This document shows, one piece after another, positions 7,818 to 17,478 of a stretch of 64,000 nt of DNA. This stretch comes from JAAZHD01 sp012510895. GTDB taxonomy: Bacteria; Bacillota; Clostridia; Caldicoprobacterales; DTU083. The notes beneath the pieces are model-generated. The model was not told the DNA's origin, made no database searches, and saw nothing but the letters and a program-made list of their open reading frames with translations. A program made the translations under genes and the position numbers. How positions within the stretch are numbered: position 1 is the stretch's first letter; every line of letters starts with the position of its first letter. The stretch lies in the NCBI GenBank assembly GCA_050951465.1, contig JBMNJC010000019.1, positions 25,468 to 89,467 on the forward strand, in the 5' to 3' direction.

Positions 7818-8956
7818 ATGTATCACCTAAAACCAAAACACGGAGGGGTGATACGTATATATATTCGACAACAATGTCTGTTTTCCTTTGAAGAATTAAT
7901 AAAACCTCAGCCTGAAACAAAATTAACATTGGTCTTCAAGGCATTGGACTTATCGAAAGTAGTTGGTGGTCTACAAAAGAAGTCCAGATCCGGTCCTGAA
8001 GGCTATGACCCGGAAAACATGCTGCGGGCGCTGCTGGCAAAAAGACTTGAGAATATTAAGTATACGAAAACTCTGGTGGAACGTCTCAAGTCAGATCCTG
8101 TTTTCCGTTATACCTGTGGTTTTCCTGTAGTAAGTAAGGTGCCCAGCGAAGCCACCTTTTCAAGGTTTATCAAAAGTCTCGCGGATAATATTTGCTCACT
8201 GGAAGATATTTTAGAGGATCTTGTAATTAAAGCGAAGAAGCTTGGAATTATAGGTGGTGAGCATATTGCCATCGATACCAGTAAACTGGATTCATACGAT
8301 GCTTCAGTGCCTAAGTCCAGGGTTGTTCAGGATAGAGAACATCCTGACTGGGGCTCAAAAAGAGATACTCATGGCAATCAGGTAAGATGGTTTGGCTGGA
8401 AGCTTCATGCCGCAGTTGATACTAAAAGCGAATTGCCTGTATCAGTCAATGTTACTCCTGCCAGCGTAAATGATGGCATTATGGCTGTTCCGTTGGTTGA
8501 GGATATCCAAAAGCGGTATTCCAAATATTATATAATGGACATGGGCTACGATATTGAACACATCTATAGAACAATCCATGACCAATATAATGCTCAGGCC
8601 ATAATCCCTATGAACAGAAGGAGTGCATACGCACCGCCGGCAGGTCTTGACTGGGACTGTACACCTCTATGTTCTATGGGATATCGGATGGCCTACTGGG
8701 GCTATGATAATGGGTATATTAAGTTTCGCTGTCCTCATATGGCGGGTAAAGTTAACTGTCCAATGGGCAGAAACTATACAGTGAACGCACCGCTGTTGAA
8801 AGAGCCTTTTCCAGGTTAAAGGAAAACTTAGGCCTCAATAATATCACTGTAAGAGGTATCAGGAAAACCAGGGTTCATGTCCTCTTAAGCTGTATTGCAT
8901 TGATTGCAGGTACCATCGCCGTAAATGTTTCTAAAGAAAGCGATAAAGCAGCTTAA
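7818..8956 (+). pseudogene. IS transposase (IS1182/IS4-like DDE), frameshifted
   Basis: Residues such as GYDPENMLRALLAKRL, the IDTSKLDSYDAS block with the first catalytic Asp, and the second-Asp region in YIMDMGYDIEHIY identify a DDE transposase of the IS1182/IS4 type. Near 8785 the frame is lost and stops at 8819. A different frame then gives SERTAVERAFSRLKENLGL, with the catalytic Glu, and runs to TAA at 8954-8956. The sequence expected between the Cys-rich block and this segment also looks shortened. At the 5' end a good GGAGGGG site precedes ATA (7857) in ATA-TAT-ATT-CGA, so the original ATG may have mutated. GTATCACC and GGTGATAC (7820-7853) can form a hairpin over that site. Not functional as it stands. 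Confidence 0.8.
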
Positions 8957-9157
8957 GTAACATTTTTCAAAGGTATATAATTATTCAGGGGATCAGTCTG
9001 CCCTTTTTAGGATGATACATGCTGAAGGTAACAAATTCTTTATTGGCATATATGAAAATAGTTGTTTTATTTCAGCATTTAAGGATATACTCCTTCGTGT
9101 CATCGAAAAAAGTGTAGTTATGAAATTCCCTCAAATATTAAAAAAGGGGTTTTTACT

Positions 9158-10752
9158 GTGAAGGCATGTGTATTTCAATTGCAGTATTCCAATGATTTAA
9201 GCTGTTCTGATGAACTATTTGAAAAAAGATTAAAAATGCTTGATGAGTGTGAAAATGACTGTGACATTATAGTTTTACCTGAATACAGTGATGTGCCTTG
9301 TGCCGTAAAAACAGCAGAAGAACTGGCATTTTATCATAATAAATACATAGATGCATTACTCAGCAAATGCTCCGAGACAGCGAAACGATGTGATTCGCTT
9401 TTATTTGTAAATGCTTTAAGCAATGTGGGAGGAAAGCTCCGGAATACCACTTACGCATTTGGAAGGGACGGAGTAATAATAGGGAAATATTATAAAACAC
9501 ATATTCCGCCCTCAGAAAAGGCAATGAATGTTGATTTTGAATACACCAAGGAAGACAGAAGCAACATATATTCTTGAAGTTGACGGGATTCGATATGCCT
9601 TTTTGACCTGTTACGATTTTTATTTTTATGAGGCTTACGCAAAAATCGCAAGAAACAATGTTGATATAATCATAGGGTGCTCATTGCAAAGGAGTGATAC
9701 TCATGATTCGATTGAGAGCAATGTGCAGATTTCTTGCGTACAAAACGAATGCATACGTTTTACGGTCATCTGTCAGCTTTGATGAGAATTCTAACGTATG
9801 CGGTGCCAGCATGATTGTATCACCAGAGGGCAAAGTGCTTGCTGACATGAAAGGAAAATTCGGTAAATGCACAGCAGAGTTTAGTCCACATGAAAAACAT
9901 CTAAAACCAGCCGGCTTTGGAAGAGGATTAGCACCGCATTATGAATATATTGAGGAAGGACGCAATCCATGGCAATACAGACCTGCAGGAAGTGCAATTT
10001 GCCTCGATGATAATAATATGCCTTATCCACGTTTATGCGCTCACAGAGGGTTTAATACAATAGCACCTGAAAACAGTATGCCTGCATTTGGTGCAGCAGT
10101 TGCGCTTGGAGCATCTGAAATTGAATTTGATTTATGGGCAACAAAAGACAGGGAACTTGTATCACTTCATGATTCAACAATTGACAGGGTATCAGACGGC
10201 AGCGGATATGTTTGGAATTACACTTATGATGAACTCTTGCAATTTGATTTTGGTTTTAAAACAAGCGAAAAATTTAAAGGGTTGAAAATAGTAAAATTTG
10301 AAGATATTTTAAAGAAATTTTCTTGTCATGTTATTATGAATATCCATGTTAAAATATGGGATGTGGATTTTGAGGATAATATGATTGATGAAATTGTAAA
10401 ACTTATTAAAAAATATGACTGCGAAAAACATGTTTACTTTATGACATCAAACGATAAGATACTAAAAATTCTCAAAAGATCTGTCCCGCAGATAAATATA
10501 TGCGTCGGCCATGATAGTGCCCGCCCTTATGAAATAGTAAACAGAGCAATCGAAATAGGCGCGCAGAAAGTTCAGTTTATTAAGCCTTACTTTAATCAGG
10601 AAATGATTGATAAAGCACATAAAAACGGTATTCGCTGCAATATATTCTGGGCTGATGATGTATTGGAAGCAAAACAATTTCTCGAAATGGGAATAGATAC
10701 TCTGTTAACCAATGATTATCAGAATATTTCCTATGCAACAGGCATAAAATAA
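9158..10752 (+). pseudogene. Nitrilase-GDPD fusion gene broken by two frameshifts
   Basis: Three overlapping frames reconstruct one protein. The first part (9158 to about 9565) is the start of a carbon-nitrogen hydrolase, with the catalytic Glu in VLPEYSD and Lys in GKYYKTHIPP. A frameshift leads to LEVDGIRYAFLTCYDFYF, holding the catalytic Cys, and DVIIG-type sequence. A second shift near 9715 leads to FLAYKTNAYVLRSSVSF and VSPEGKVLADM, which end the nitrilase fold. The same frame continues into a glycerophosphodiester phosphodiesterase domain (CAHRGFNTIAPENSMPAF, EIEFDLWATKD, SLHDSTIDRV) to the stop at 10752. All catalytic motifs survive, so the breaks are recent or are sequencing errors. 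It neighbours IS debris. Confidence 0.75.
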
Positions 10753-10851
10753 AAGGTTGATAAGGTTTATTGGTTTTAAATATAACGTTTAAGCTATATA
10801 AAATAAGGCATTTTAGAAATATATTAGAATTTATAAGATTCAGACTTACAA

Positions 10852-11769
10852 CTATATAACTTTACATCCATAATAGCGCAGGACGGATTTTGCAGTGTTT
10901 ATATCATCTGATGAGGGAATCCAATCTTTTCTTCCGTTATCTTTATATCCCAACTGCTCATTCTTAGATCCGCCATAGGCATGATAAGGAAGAAGCTCGA
11001 TGCCTCCGCAGTTATTTAATTTATGATAAGTATCTGCAATGGCACGGTAGTTGTCCTCATCCATGTTTATGCCCTTAACCATAATGTAGCGCAATATAAT
11101 ATTTTTTGCTTTCTTATCAGTAAGAATCAAATTATCTATTATCTTATCGTTTGTGACACCGGTATATTCTTTGTGTCTTTTTTTGCTGCCGTCTTTGAAA
11201 TCCCATAAAAAAACATCAACTAAGTCTGCCAGCTTATCGATATATGATCCGTCAAAATATCCGGATGTCTCAACGGCGGTGGTAATATCGTTTTTCTTTG
11301 ACTCCTGCAAAAGAGCGATACATTCTTCCGGATATATGAGGGGTTCTCCGCCGGAGAGGGTAATACCCCCGTCATTTCCGTAAAACACCTTGTCTTTCAG
11401 CACTATATTCATAATTTCTTTAATTGACATCATTTTTCCGACCGGCTCAATGGCATTGAACAAACATACCTTTGCGCACGATAAACAGCCTGTGCAGAGA
11501 GACACATCAAAACGATGCCGGTTTTCTTCGTCTAAAAAATGTGCGCCGCTTTTACAGACAGTGATGCATTTACCGCATCCGGCACAATTCTGGGACATAT
11601 AAAATATTTGCGGCGCCGGGGACTGGGTTTCGGGATTATGACACCATTGGCAGCGCAAGGGGCAGCCTTTCAGGAAAACTGTCGTCCGTATTCCCGGTCC
11701 GTCCTGTGTGCTGAATCGCTGGATTTGGGTAACAGGAAGGATCATGGGTTTTTTTTCGTTCATCTTCAT
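10852..11769 (-). CDS. Glycyl radical enzyme activating protein (radical SAM)
   Basis: A 305-residue PflA-family activase that uses S-adenosylmethionine and a 4Fe-4S cluster to place the glycyl radical on its partner enzyme. The radical SAM motif is GCPLRCQWC with Cys36, Cys40 and Cys43. Between it and the barrel is a ferredoxin-like insert with two more clusters: Cys62-65-68-72 and Cys92-95-98-102. This insert is absent from PflA itself and typical of activases for dehydratase and decarboxylase-type glycyl radical enzymes. TLSGGEPL (substrate/SAM-binding GGE motif) follows. It starts 3 bases after the partner gene; a second in-frame ATG lies two codons on. Confidence 0.93.
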   Translation of the reverse strand: MKMNEKKPMILPVTQIQRFSTQDGPGIRTTVFLKGCPLRCQWCHNPETQSPAPQIFYMSQNCAGCGKCITVCKSGAHFLDEENRHRFDVSLCTGCLSCAKVCLFNAIEPVGKMMSIKEIMNIVLKDKVFYGNDGGITLSGGEPLIYPEECIALLQESKKNDITTAVETSGYFDGSYIDKLADLVDVFLWDFKDGSKKRHKEYTGVTNDKIIDNLILTDKKAKNIILRYIMVKGINMDEDNYRAIADTYHKLNNCGGIELLPYHAYGGSKNEQLGYKDNGRKDWIPSSDDINTAKSVLRYYGCKVI

Positions 11770-11772
11770 TTA

Positions 11773-13902
11773 TCATATCCCCTGAGCAGTACGTTCGATT
11801 ATCATATTCTGCCATTCCCGGCTCAGCGTTACAAATCGTGCATTCCAGCCTGATACACGCACCGACAGGGTTTTGTAATCCGCAGGATTTTCCTGTGCCC
11901 TGCGCAGAACCTCCGCATCAACTACATCCAGCTGCATGAAAAAACCTCCAAGCTTTATAAAGCCTTTTATCAGGGAGCTTAATGCAGCTATACCGTTTTC
12001 ACCCTCTACGGTTGAAGGAAAGAGTTTCACATCCAATGCAGCGCCGTTTACTTGTTTTTTCAGGTCTGCTTTGCAATATGATTTTATAACCGCAGTTGCT
12101 CCAGTAATGTCTGTACCCGGTGTCGGAGAAGCATTTCCTGAAAGGATTTCGCCTTTTTTACGTCCGAATGGAACAGCAGCACGATACGGAGCCCATTCTA
12201 TCTGGCGCCCAAATGTACTTACACCGGGCGGGAATAAAACAGGGCAGCGTGTATTGAATTCCAGAACTATACCGGCAAAGTCATTTAAGACTCGAACTGT
12301 ATATTCGTCTGCCTCATCATCGTCATTTCCGTAATAAGTATACTTGTTCATCACATACTGGCGAAGTTCTTCATACCCTTCCCAATTGTTCTGTAAAATC
12401 ATCATAAGCTCGTCAAAAGCAACTTTCTTTTCTTCAAATACCAGCTTTTTAATGGCATAGAGGCTGTTGCCCGCATCCGGTGCGCCTCCGATGTGGGGGG
12501 ATATAACCACGTATTTGGGGCCGCAGTCAAGGTAAGAACGAGCCTTTTCAATGCAGCCTTCCTCAAATATTGATACAACAGAGCATGGAATGCCGGAATT
12601 CAGATTCCAGTCAGCAGCCCTGTCATTTCCCTCAACACGTTTTACGACTTTGCTGTAAATCTGTTCTATTTTTTTCTTCAGGTTTAATTTGAATGCAGCA
12701 TATAACTCATCAAAACTGTCAAAATGTACAGGCCCGGATGAGAGGTGCAGGGTGTCTTCCAGCAGAATCTGCAGGCTGTCGAACGGGACATATTTAAAAT
12801 AAGTTTTTCCCGGAACCTGAACTTCCCAGCAGCCGTCATTGGCAAATCTTCTGGCTTCGTCAAGAGAATAACCGAAATCCGTTAAAGACTTTATAACCAA
12901 AGGTTCATTATATACAGCCACGATACCGCCTCCGTGGCGCATAACCTTTGCTGCCTTTGAAAGAAGTTCTTCTGAAGTGTTTTCATTAATGCGTATGGAA
13001 ATAGGGAAATCGCTGATTCCCAGTTCTTCTATGATATCGAGAGTTAAAAAGGTTACTTCATTTGTAATATCCTTGCCTTCAGTGTCTATTCCCGAAAGAA
13101 TAATATTCTGATAATGCTGGGCATCTCCGGACCCGGTCGGGGGTTTGCTCTGAATCCATTCACATCCTTTGATAAAGAAGCTGGCTAATATTTCTCTGGC
13201 TTCCTCAAGTGTCAATATGCCGTTTTCCAAGTCGTGCTTAAGATAGCCACCCAGAATTTCATCCAGTCTGCCGATGCCCGGCCAATTGCCGCAGAGCCTT
13301 GTAAAGGCAAAAGTAAACCATAAACTCTGAACAGCTTCGTGAAAACTTGTTGCAGGTTCAAAGGGGACTTTAAGCAGCAAGGAGTATATGTCAGGCTTAA
13401 CATCTTTAAGTGCCGATAGATAGCGCCCATGCCAAACCCTCAGTGAGTTAACAGCATTCAGCATACTGAAAAGAATTTCTTTTTCATCCGGTGTTTTGGC
13501 CTTTTTTAGTCTTTCGGCAATTTCCTTTTCAATCGAGTTAATTCCGTGTTTAACTACCTTGTCGAAACCAAGAGTTACATGGCTTACGCTGTGCCATAGT
13601 TCCCTGCCGCCGTATGTTGCAGGAACGTGATGCCAGACGGCACGGCCGAGAGTTGCAGCCCCGCTGACTCTTTCTTCTTTGCAAATCCTAATTGGGGCTT
13701 CTTTTGCGATTTTGGCAATGGCAATATCATATTTTTGGAGTTCAGACATTTCGTTGAAGCCCGGAACATCATCTAACTGTACATCAAGGGTCAGCATAGT
13801 CTCATCGCCGTATTTGCCTTGCAGCGATTCCCAGGCAAACCTTCTGGTCTCTTCACTTAATCTGACAGGTCTTTTTTCGGAATATACGGTATAAAAGTCC
13901 AT
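11773..13902 (-). CDS. Glycyl radical enzyme (PFL-like), substrate unknown
   Basis: A 709-residue glycyl radical enzyme of the pyruvate formate-lyase superfamily. The C-terminal radical loop is RVSGWNARFVTL, with the radical Gly about 24 residues from the end. The thiyl Cys is in NDGCWEVQ near residue 357. Pyruvate formate-lyase has a Cys-Cys pair there, and characterised dehydratases and lyases usually have GCVE, so GCWE is unusual. No shell-protein or transporter genes flank it. The start has GGAGGG 8 bases upstream. It is followed by its own activase, so the pair forms a two-gene operon behind a promoter near 13932-13961. The reaction cannot be assigned. Confidence 0.92.
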   Translation of the reverse strand: MDFYTVYSEKRPVRLSEETRRFAWESLQGKYGDETMLTLDVQLDDVPGFNEMSELQKYDIAIAKIAKEAPIRICKEERVSGAATLGRAVWHHVPATYGGRELWHSVSHVTLGFDKVVKHGINSIEKEIAERLKKAKTPDEKEILFSMLNAVNSLRVWHGRYLSALKDVKPDIYSLLLKVPFEPATSFHEAVQSLWFTFAFTRLCGNWPGIGRLDEILGGYLKHDLENGILTLEEAREILASFFIKGCEWIQSKPPTGSGDAQHYQNIILSGIDTEGKDITNEVTFLTLDIIEELGISDFPISIRINENTSEELLSKAAKVMRHGGGIVAVYNEPLVIKSLTDFGYSLDEARRFANDGCWEVQVPGKTYFKYVPFDSLQILLEDTLHLSSGPVHFDSFDELYAAFKLNLKKKIEQIYSKVVKRVEGNDRAADWNLNSGIPCSVVSIFEEGCIEKARSYLDCGPKYVVISPHIGGAPDAGNSLYAIKKLVFEEKKVAFDELMMILQNNWEGYEELRQYVMNKYTYYGNDDDEADEYTVRVLNDFAGIVLEFNTRCPVLFPPGVSTFGRQIEWAPYRAAVPFGRKKGEILSGNASPTPGTDITGATAVIKSYCKADLKKQVNGAALDVKLFPSTVEGENGIAALSSLIKGFIKLGGFFMQLDVVDAEVLRRAQENPADYKTLSVRVSGWNARFVTLSREWQNMIIERTAQGI

Positions 13903-13931
13903 TTAACGAACCCTCCAGCAGCGTTTGTTAT

Positions 13932-13961
13932 ATTATATCATTTAACATTATTGTCTGTCCC
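13932..13961 (-). promoter_or_regulatory. Candidate promoter of the glycyl radical enzyme operon
   Basis: On the minus strand GGGACA (13956-13961) and TATAAT (13932-13937) are 18 bases apart, about 30 bases before the start codon. The -10 is perfect and the -35 is weak. Confidence 0.45.
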
Positions 13962-14281
13962 TGGTGTTTATCTAAAGCTTAAACATTTTTAATCATTGAT
14001 CCGGAAAAAAGCATATATGTCGCAGGCTGCAGGCAATAATTATCATATTTTACCAAATAGAAGACATTTTGCTTAAGTAAATTGTTGCACTTTGTTAAAT
14101 ACCAATAAAAAATTTGGGAAATATTTAGGAAATAAAGGAATATTTTTTAAAATAGAGAATATAAATTACAAAGATGAATATGAATGATTGTGCATACGTA
14201 TAAACCGGCTAAACGGAGAGGAGCAAAATTATCGAATATTTACAGCTAAAGCTGTATATTTGAGGAGGGTTGGGCAGTATA
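13962..14281. other. AT-rich intergenic region with a small palindrome
   Basis: There is no convincing gene. A perfect inverted repeat, TACAGCT-AA-AGCTGTA at 14241-14256, lies just upstream of the GAGGAGGG site of the small gene at 14282 and could form a leader hairpin or a regulator site. Confidence 0.5.
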
Positions 14282-14464
14282 ATGTATGAAGATAAACATT
14301 ATTCATGTGAAGACGCTCTTGTTAATATATGCAAAGATTTTTTAAATTATCTTAATCAAATGAAAAGAAACGGTTTGATAAGTGAAGCTGAATATGAAGC
14401 CCACAGCAGAGTGAAAAGGGATTTTATAAACCTAATAAATCAATTGCAAAAAAGATCAGTATAG
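14282..14464 (+). CDS. Small hypothetical protein, 60 aa
   Basis: Function unknown. The ATG at 14282 has GGAGG about 13 bases upstream; a TTG at 14270 is in frame but directly abuts that site. The sequence is mostly helical and charged, with the phrase LNQMKRNGLISEAEYEAHS, which recalls the short SHOCT-type helix-turn found in many bacterial proteins. It contains two cysteines and no signal or membrane segment. It stands alone, convergent with the amidohydrolase. The leader palindrome and strong ribosome binding site make it plausible as a real gene. Confidence 0.55.
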   Translation: MYEDKHYSCEDALVNICKDFLNYLNQMKRNGLISEAEYEAHSRVKRDFINLINQLQKRSV

Positions 14465-14492
14465 GGAAGCTGGGCTTCAATCAAATTTTTTA

Positions 14493-15356
14493 TCAGTCCT
14501 TATATCTCAATAATTCTTTAAGCTTGGGGAAAACCTTAAGGGCATTGTTAAAGAACACATCATCATGAAATTCCTCGGGAATCAGCGATTTAATGAATTT
14601 TACATACGGTGCGACCGGCACCAGAGGCCAATCGGTTCCAAACAGAAGTTTATCATAGCTTTCAGCATAAACTAAAGCCTGCATGAAATGGTTCTGAAAT
14701 AAAGGAGTATGTCGGCGTTTATGCACAACCATGGCATTGCCGGCAATCAAACCGGACATATCTGCATATACATTATGGTTTTTGGAAATCAATTCTGCTG
14801 TATCCAATACCCAGGGATCTCCCATATGACAGATAATAAAATCAATGTCCGGATATTTGACAGCCACTTCGTCTACCGTTAAAGGGTGGCTGTACTTAAG
14901 CTGCGCACGCGGAGAACTGGTATCGCCGCAATGGATTGCGACCGGCACGCCGTATTTTTTCGCAAGAACATATACCGGTTTATAAAGGGGGTCGGAAACA
15001 TAAAAGGGGCTGTATCCGGGATAGAGCTTGATACCGGCGGCATAGGGCTTGTTTAATTCCTTTTCTATATAATATAACTCAGCCTTTGGATCTTTCGATA
15101 ACTGGACTGGATTAATCCCTATACAGGCTAATAAATTATCCAGGGTTCCATCTTCAAGCCTCATTTCCGGAGACTTACCGGCAGGCTGCCTTGATTCCAA
15201 TCCCATGGTGGTCATAACAATTCCTGCAATCACTCCGGCCTCTTGAAATTCACTTCTAAGTCCTCGGGCTGTATAAGAAATTTCTGAAATATCCCTGGCT
15301 GTTTTCTTAAAGCCTTCTCTGTCAGCAAAATGAAGGTGAGCATCTATTATCTTCAT
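14493..15356 (-). CDS. Amidohydrolase family protein (TIM-barrel metal-dependent hydrolase)
   Basis: A 287-residue member of the amidohydrolase 2 family (PF04909-like), which hydrolyses or decarboxylates cyclic and aromatic acids at a divalent metal. Metal ligands are visible in IDAHLHFAD at the N-terminus, VAIHCGDTS, FIICHMGDPWV and the C-terminal FGTDWPLVP, in the expected order. The ATG at 15356 has AAAGGAG 6 bases upstream; an in-frame ATG at 15389 has none. It is transcribed alone, divergent from fhs. Two other members of the family occur in this window (27013 and 51410). The substrate is unknown. Confidence 0.87.
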   Translation of the reverse strand: MKIIDAHLHFADREGFKKTARDISEISYTARGLRSEFQEAGVIAGIVMTTMGLESRQPAGKSPEMRLEDGTLDNLLACIGINPVQLSKDPKAELYYIEKELNKPYAAGIKLYPGYSPFYVSDPLYKPVYVLAKKYGVPVAIHCGDTSSPRAQLKYSHPLTVDEVAVKYPDIDFIICHMGDPWVLDTAELISKNHNVYADMSGLIAGNAMVVHKRRHTPLFQNHFMQALVYAESYDKLLFGTDWPLVPVAPYVKFIKSLIPEEFHDDVFFNNALKVFPKLKELLRYKD

Positions 15357-15678
15357 GTGTTTCTCCTTTCTGTCCATATTATTATACACTCCGTCTGCTA
15401 ATTCATGTTATAATAAACTTAATTTAGTAATTAAATCAATCAGTCAAAAAAATAATATTAGGTTTAATTCAATAAGTTATTTCAATATTGTTAAAAAATC
15501 AATGGATAATTAACCTATATAATATTTAAACAATAAACCTGTTAACAAAGTTGAAACCTTCATATTACCGTATTTTTATGTGATATTGTTTTTAACTGCG
15601 AAAACTGCATAAAGGTTTCAGCCTTGAAATGTATTAAAATGCAAGCAGGAGGCAATTAAATAAGAAACAGGAGGAACC
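15357..15678. other. Divergent promoter region upstream of fhs, with an inverted repeat
   Basis: AT-rich, with no gene. A 9-bp inverted repeat, TGAAACCTT at 15552-15560 and AAGGTTTCA at 15612-15620, encloses 51 bases and ends about 58 bases before the fhs start. It could close a leader structure. TATAAT at 15522-15527 is a possible -10. I looked for a tetrahydrofolate riboswitch and did not see its conserved elements. Confidence 0.45.
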
Positions 15679-17361
15679 ATGATGGAATATAAAAGCGATA
15701 TTGAAATTGCTCAGAGTGTTCAGTTAAGGCCGATTAAAGATATTGCTGCCGCTCTGGACATACCGGAAGACAGTATTGAGTTGTATGGAAACACCAAATG
15801 CAAGGTGAATTTTAATATACTGGACAGATATGAAGATAAGCCGGACGGCAAGCTGATATTGGTTACCGCTATTAATCCCACACCGGCGGGAGAAGGGAAA
15901 ACCACTACAACTGTAGGCCTCGGGGATGCTCTTACCAGATTGGGGAAAAGGACTGTCATAGCTCTCAGAGAACCTTCACTCGGGCCTGTATTCGGCATTA
16001 AAGGAGGTGCGGCAGGCGGCGGTTTTGCCCAGGTAGTGCCTATGGAAGATATTAATCTGCATTTTACCGGGGATCTTCATGCCATAGGTGCCGCCAACAA
16101 CTTATTGGCCGCCATGATAGACAATCATATTTATCAGGGCAACTCTCTGAATCTGGATGTCCGCAAAATTACCTGGAAAAGATGCATGGATATGAATGAC
16201 CGTCAGCTCAGGTTTATTATCAACGGCCTTAATGGAAAAACAAACGGCGTGCCCAGGGAAGATGGTTTTGATATAACCGTGGCCTCGGAAATAATGGCTA
16301 TTTTGTGTCTCTCCCGGGATATTGATGATTTAAAGGAAAAGCTTCGCAGGATAATTGTCGGATATACGAGAGACGATAAGCCGGTAACAGCCGGGCAGCT
16401 TAAAGCAGAAGGCGCCATGGCAGCCCTTTTGAAAGATGCCTTAAAGCCTAATCTGGTTCAGACTCTGGAACACACCCCTGCTTTTGTTCACGGAGGGCCT
16501 TTCGCTAATATTGCACACGGCTGCAACAGCCTGATGGCAACCAGAATGGCTTTGAAATTAGGAGAATATGTAATTACCGAAGCCGGTTTTGGTGCAGACC
16601 TTGGAGCAGAAAAATTCCTTAATATTAAATGCCGGGTTGGCGGCCTGACTCCGTCAGCAGTGGTGATTGTTGCAACGGTTCGGGCACTCAAGCATCATGG
16701 AGGGCAGCCTAAAAAAGCGCTAAGCAAGGAGAACCTGGATGCCTTGGAGAAAGGGATGCCCAACCTGCTTAAACATATAGAAAGCATAACAGAAAAATTT
16801 GGTCTTCCTACAGTAGTAGCTGTTAACCGATTCCCAACGGATACGGAAGCAGAGCTGAAGCTTATTGAAGATAAATGCCGTCTGGCAGGTGTTCCTGTGG
16901 CAATATCCGATGTATGGGCTAAAGGGGGAGAAGGCGGCATTCAGTTGGCAGAAGAAGTGATCCGTTTGGCAGATAAAGAAACCAGGAGTTTCCGGTATAC
17001 ATATGAAAGCGAGCTGCCGATAAAGGAAAAGATAGAAGCCATTGCTAAAGAAATTTATGGGGCAGACGGGGTGGACTTCAGCGCTGATGCGTTAAAAGAA
17101 TTATCCAGATTCGAATCATTCGGGCTGGGGAATCTGCCTGTTTGCATGGCGAAAACCCAGTATTCCCTGTCAGACGACCCTAAAAAGACGGGGCGTCCTG
17201 AAGGTTTCCGGATTACAGTCAGAAGCGTCAGGGCATCGGCAGGCGCAGGCTTTATTGTGGCGCTTACAGGAGATATTATGACCATGCCGGGTCTGCCCAA
17301 GGTACCTGCTGCGGAAAAAATTGATGTGGACAGAAATGGAGTTATTTCAGGCTTGTTTTAA
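15679..17361 (+). CDS. fhs: Formate-tetrahydrofolate ligase
   Basis: This enzyme ligates formate to tetrahydrofolate with ATP, giving 10-formyl-THF, the entry step of the methyl branch of the Wood-Ljungdahl pathway and a source of one-carbon units for purines. The protein has 560 residues, the usual length. Family motifs include the P-loop TPAGEGKTTTTVGLGDAL near residue 68, LREPSLGPVFGIKGGAAGGG and the C-terminal GDIMTMPGLPK. AGGAGG lies 4 bases before the ATG, with a second ATG directly following. No folD or metF is adjacent, so it may serve biosynthesis or purine/glycine use as well as acetogenesis. Confidence 0.97.
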   Translation: MMEYKSDIEIAQSVQLRPIKDIAAALDIPEDSIELYGNTKCKVNFNILDRYEDKPDGKLILVTAINPTPAGEGKTTTTVGLGDALTRLGKRTVIALREPSLGPVFGIKGGAAGGGFAQVVPMEDINLHFTGDLHAIGAANNLLAAMIDNHIYQGNSLNLDVRKITWKRCMDMNDRQLRFIINGLNGKTNGVPREDGFDITVASEIMAILCLSRDIDDLKEKLRRIIVGYTRDDKPVTAGQLKAEGAMAALLKDALKPNLVQTLEHTPAFVHGGPFANIAHGCNSLMATRMALKLGEYVITEAGFGADLGAEKFLNIKCRVGGLTPSAVVIVATVRALKHHGGQPKKALSKENLDALEKGMPNLLKHIESITEKFGLPTVVAVNRFPTDTEAELKLIEDKCRLAGVPVAISDVWAKGGEGGIQLAEEVIRLADKETRSFRYTYESELPIKEKIEAIAKEIYGADGVDFSADALKELSRFESFGLGNLPVCMAKTQYSLSDDPKKTGRPEGFRITVRSVRASAGAGFIVALTGDIMTMPGLPKVPAAEKIDVDRNGVISGLF

Positions 17362-17478
17362 GCGTTCTTTAGCTTTTACCTTTTCAGCTGCCGCTTGAAG
17401 GAATCTGATAAATAATAAAGTTCAATAAATGATTAATGAGTTAAAGTACCCAAGATTATGACAGGGAGGAAAATACGG

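Noticed and set aside
7760..9000. Terminal inverted repeats of the IS element
   Set aside because: Only CCCCTG near 7796 and CAGGGG near 8987 match, too short to define the ends.
15390..15678. Tetrahydrofolate riboswitch upstream of fhs
   Set aside because: The leader lacks the conserved purine-rich junctions of that riboswitch; only a simple inverted repeat is present.
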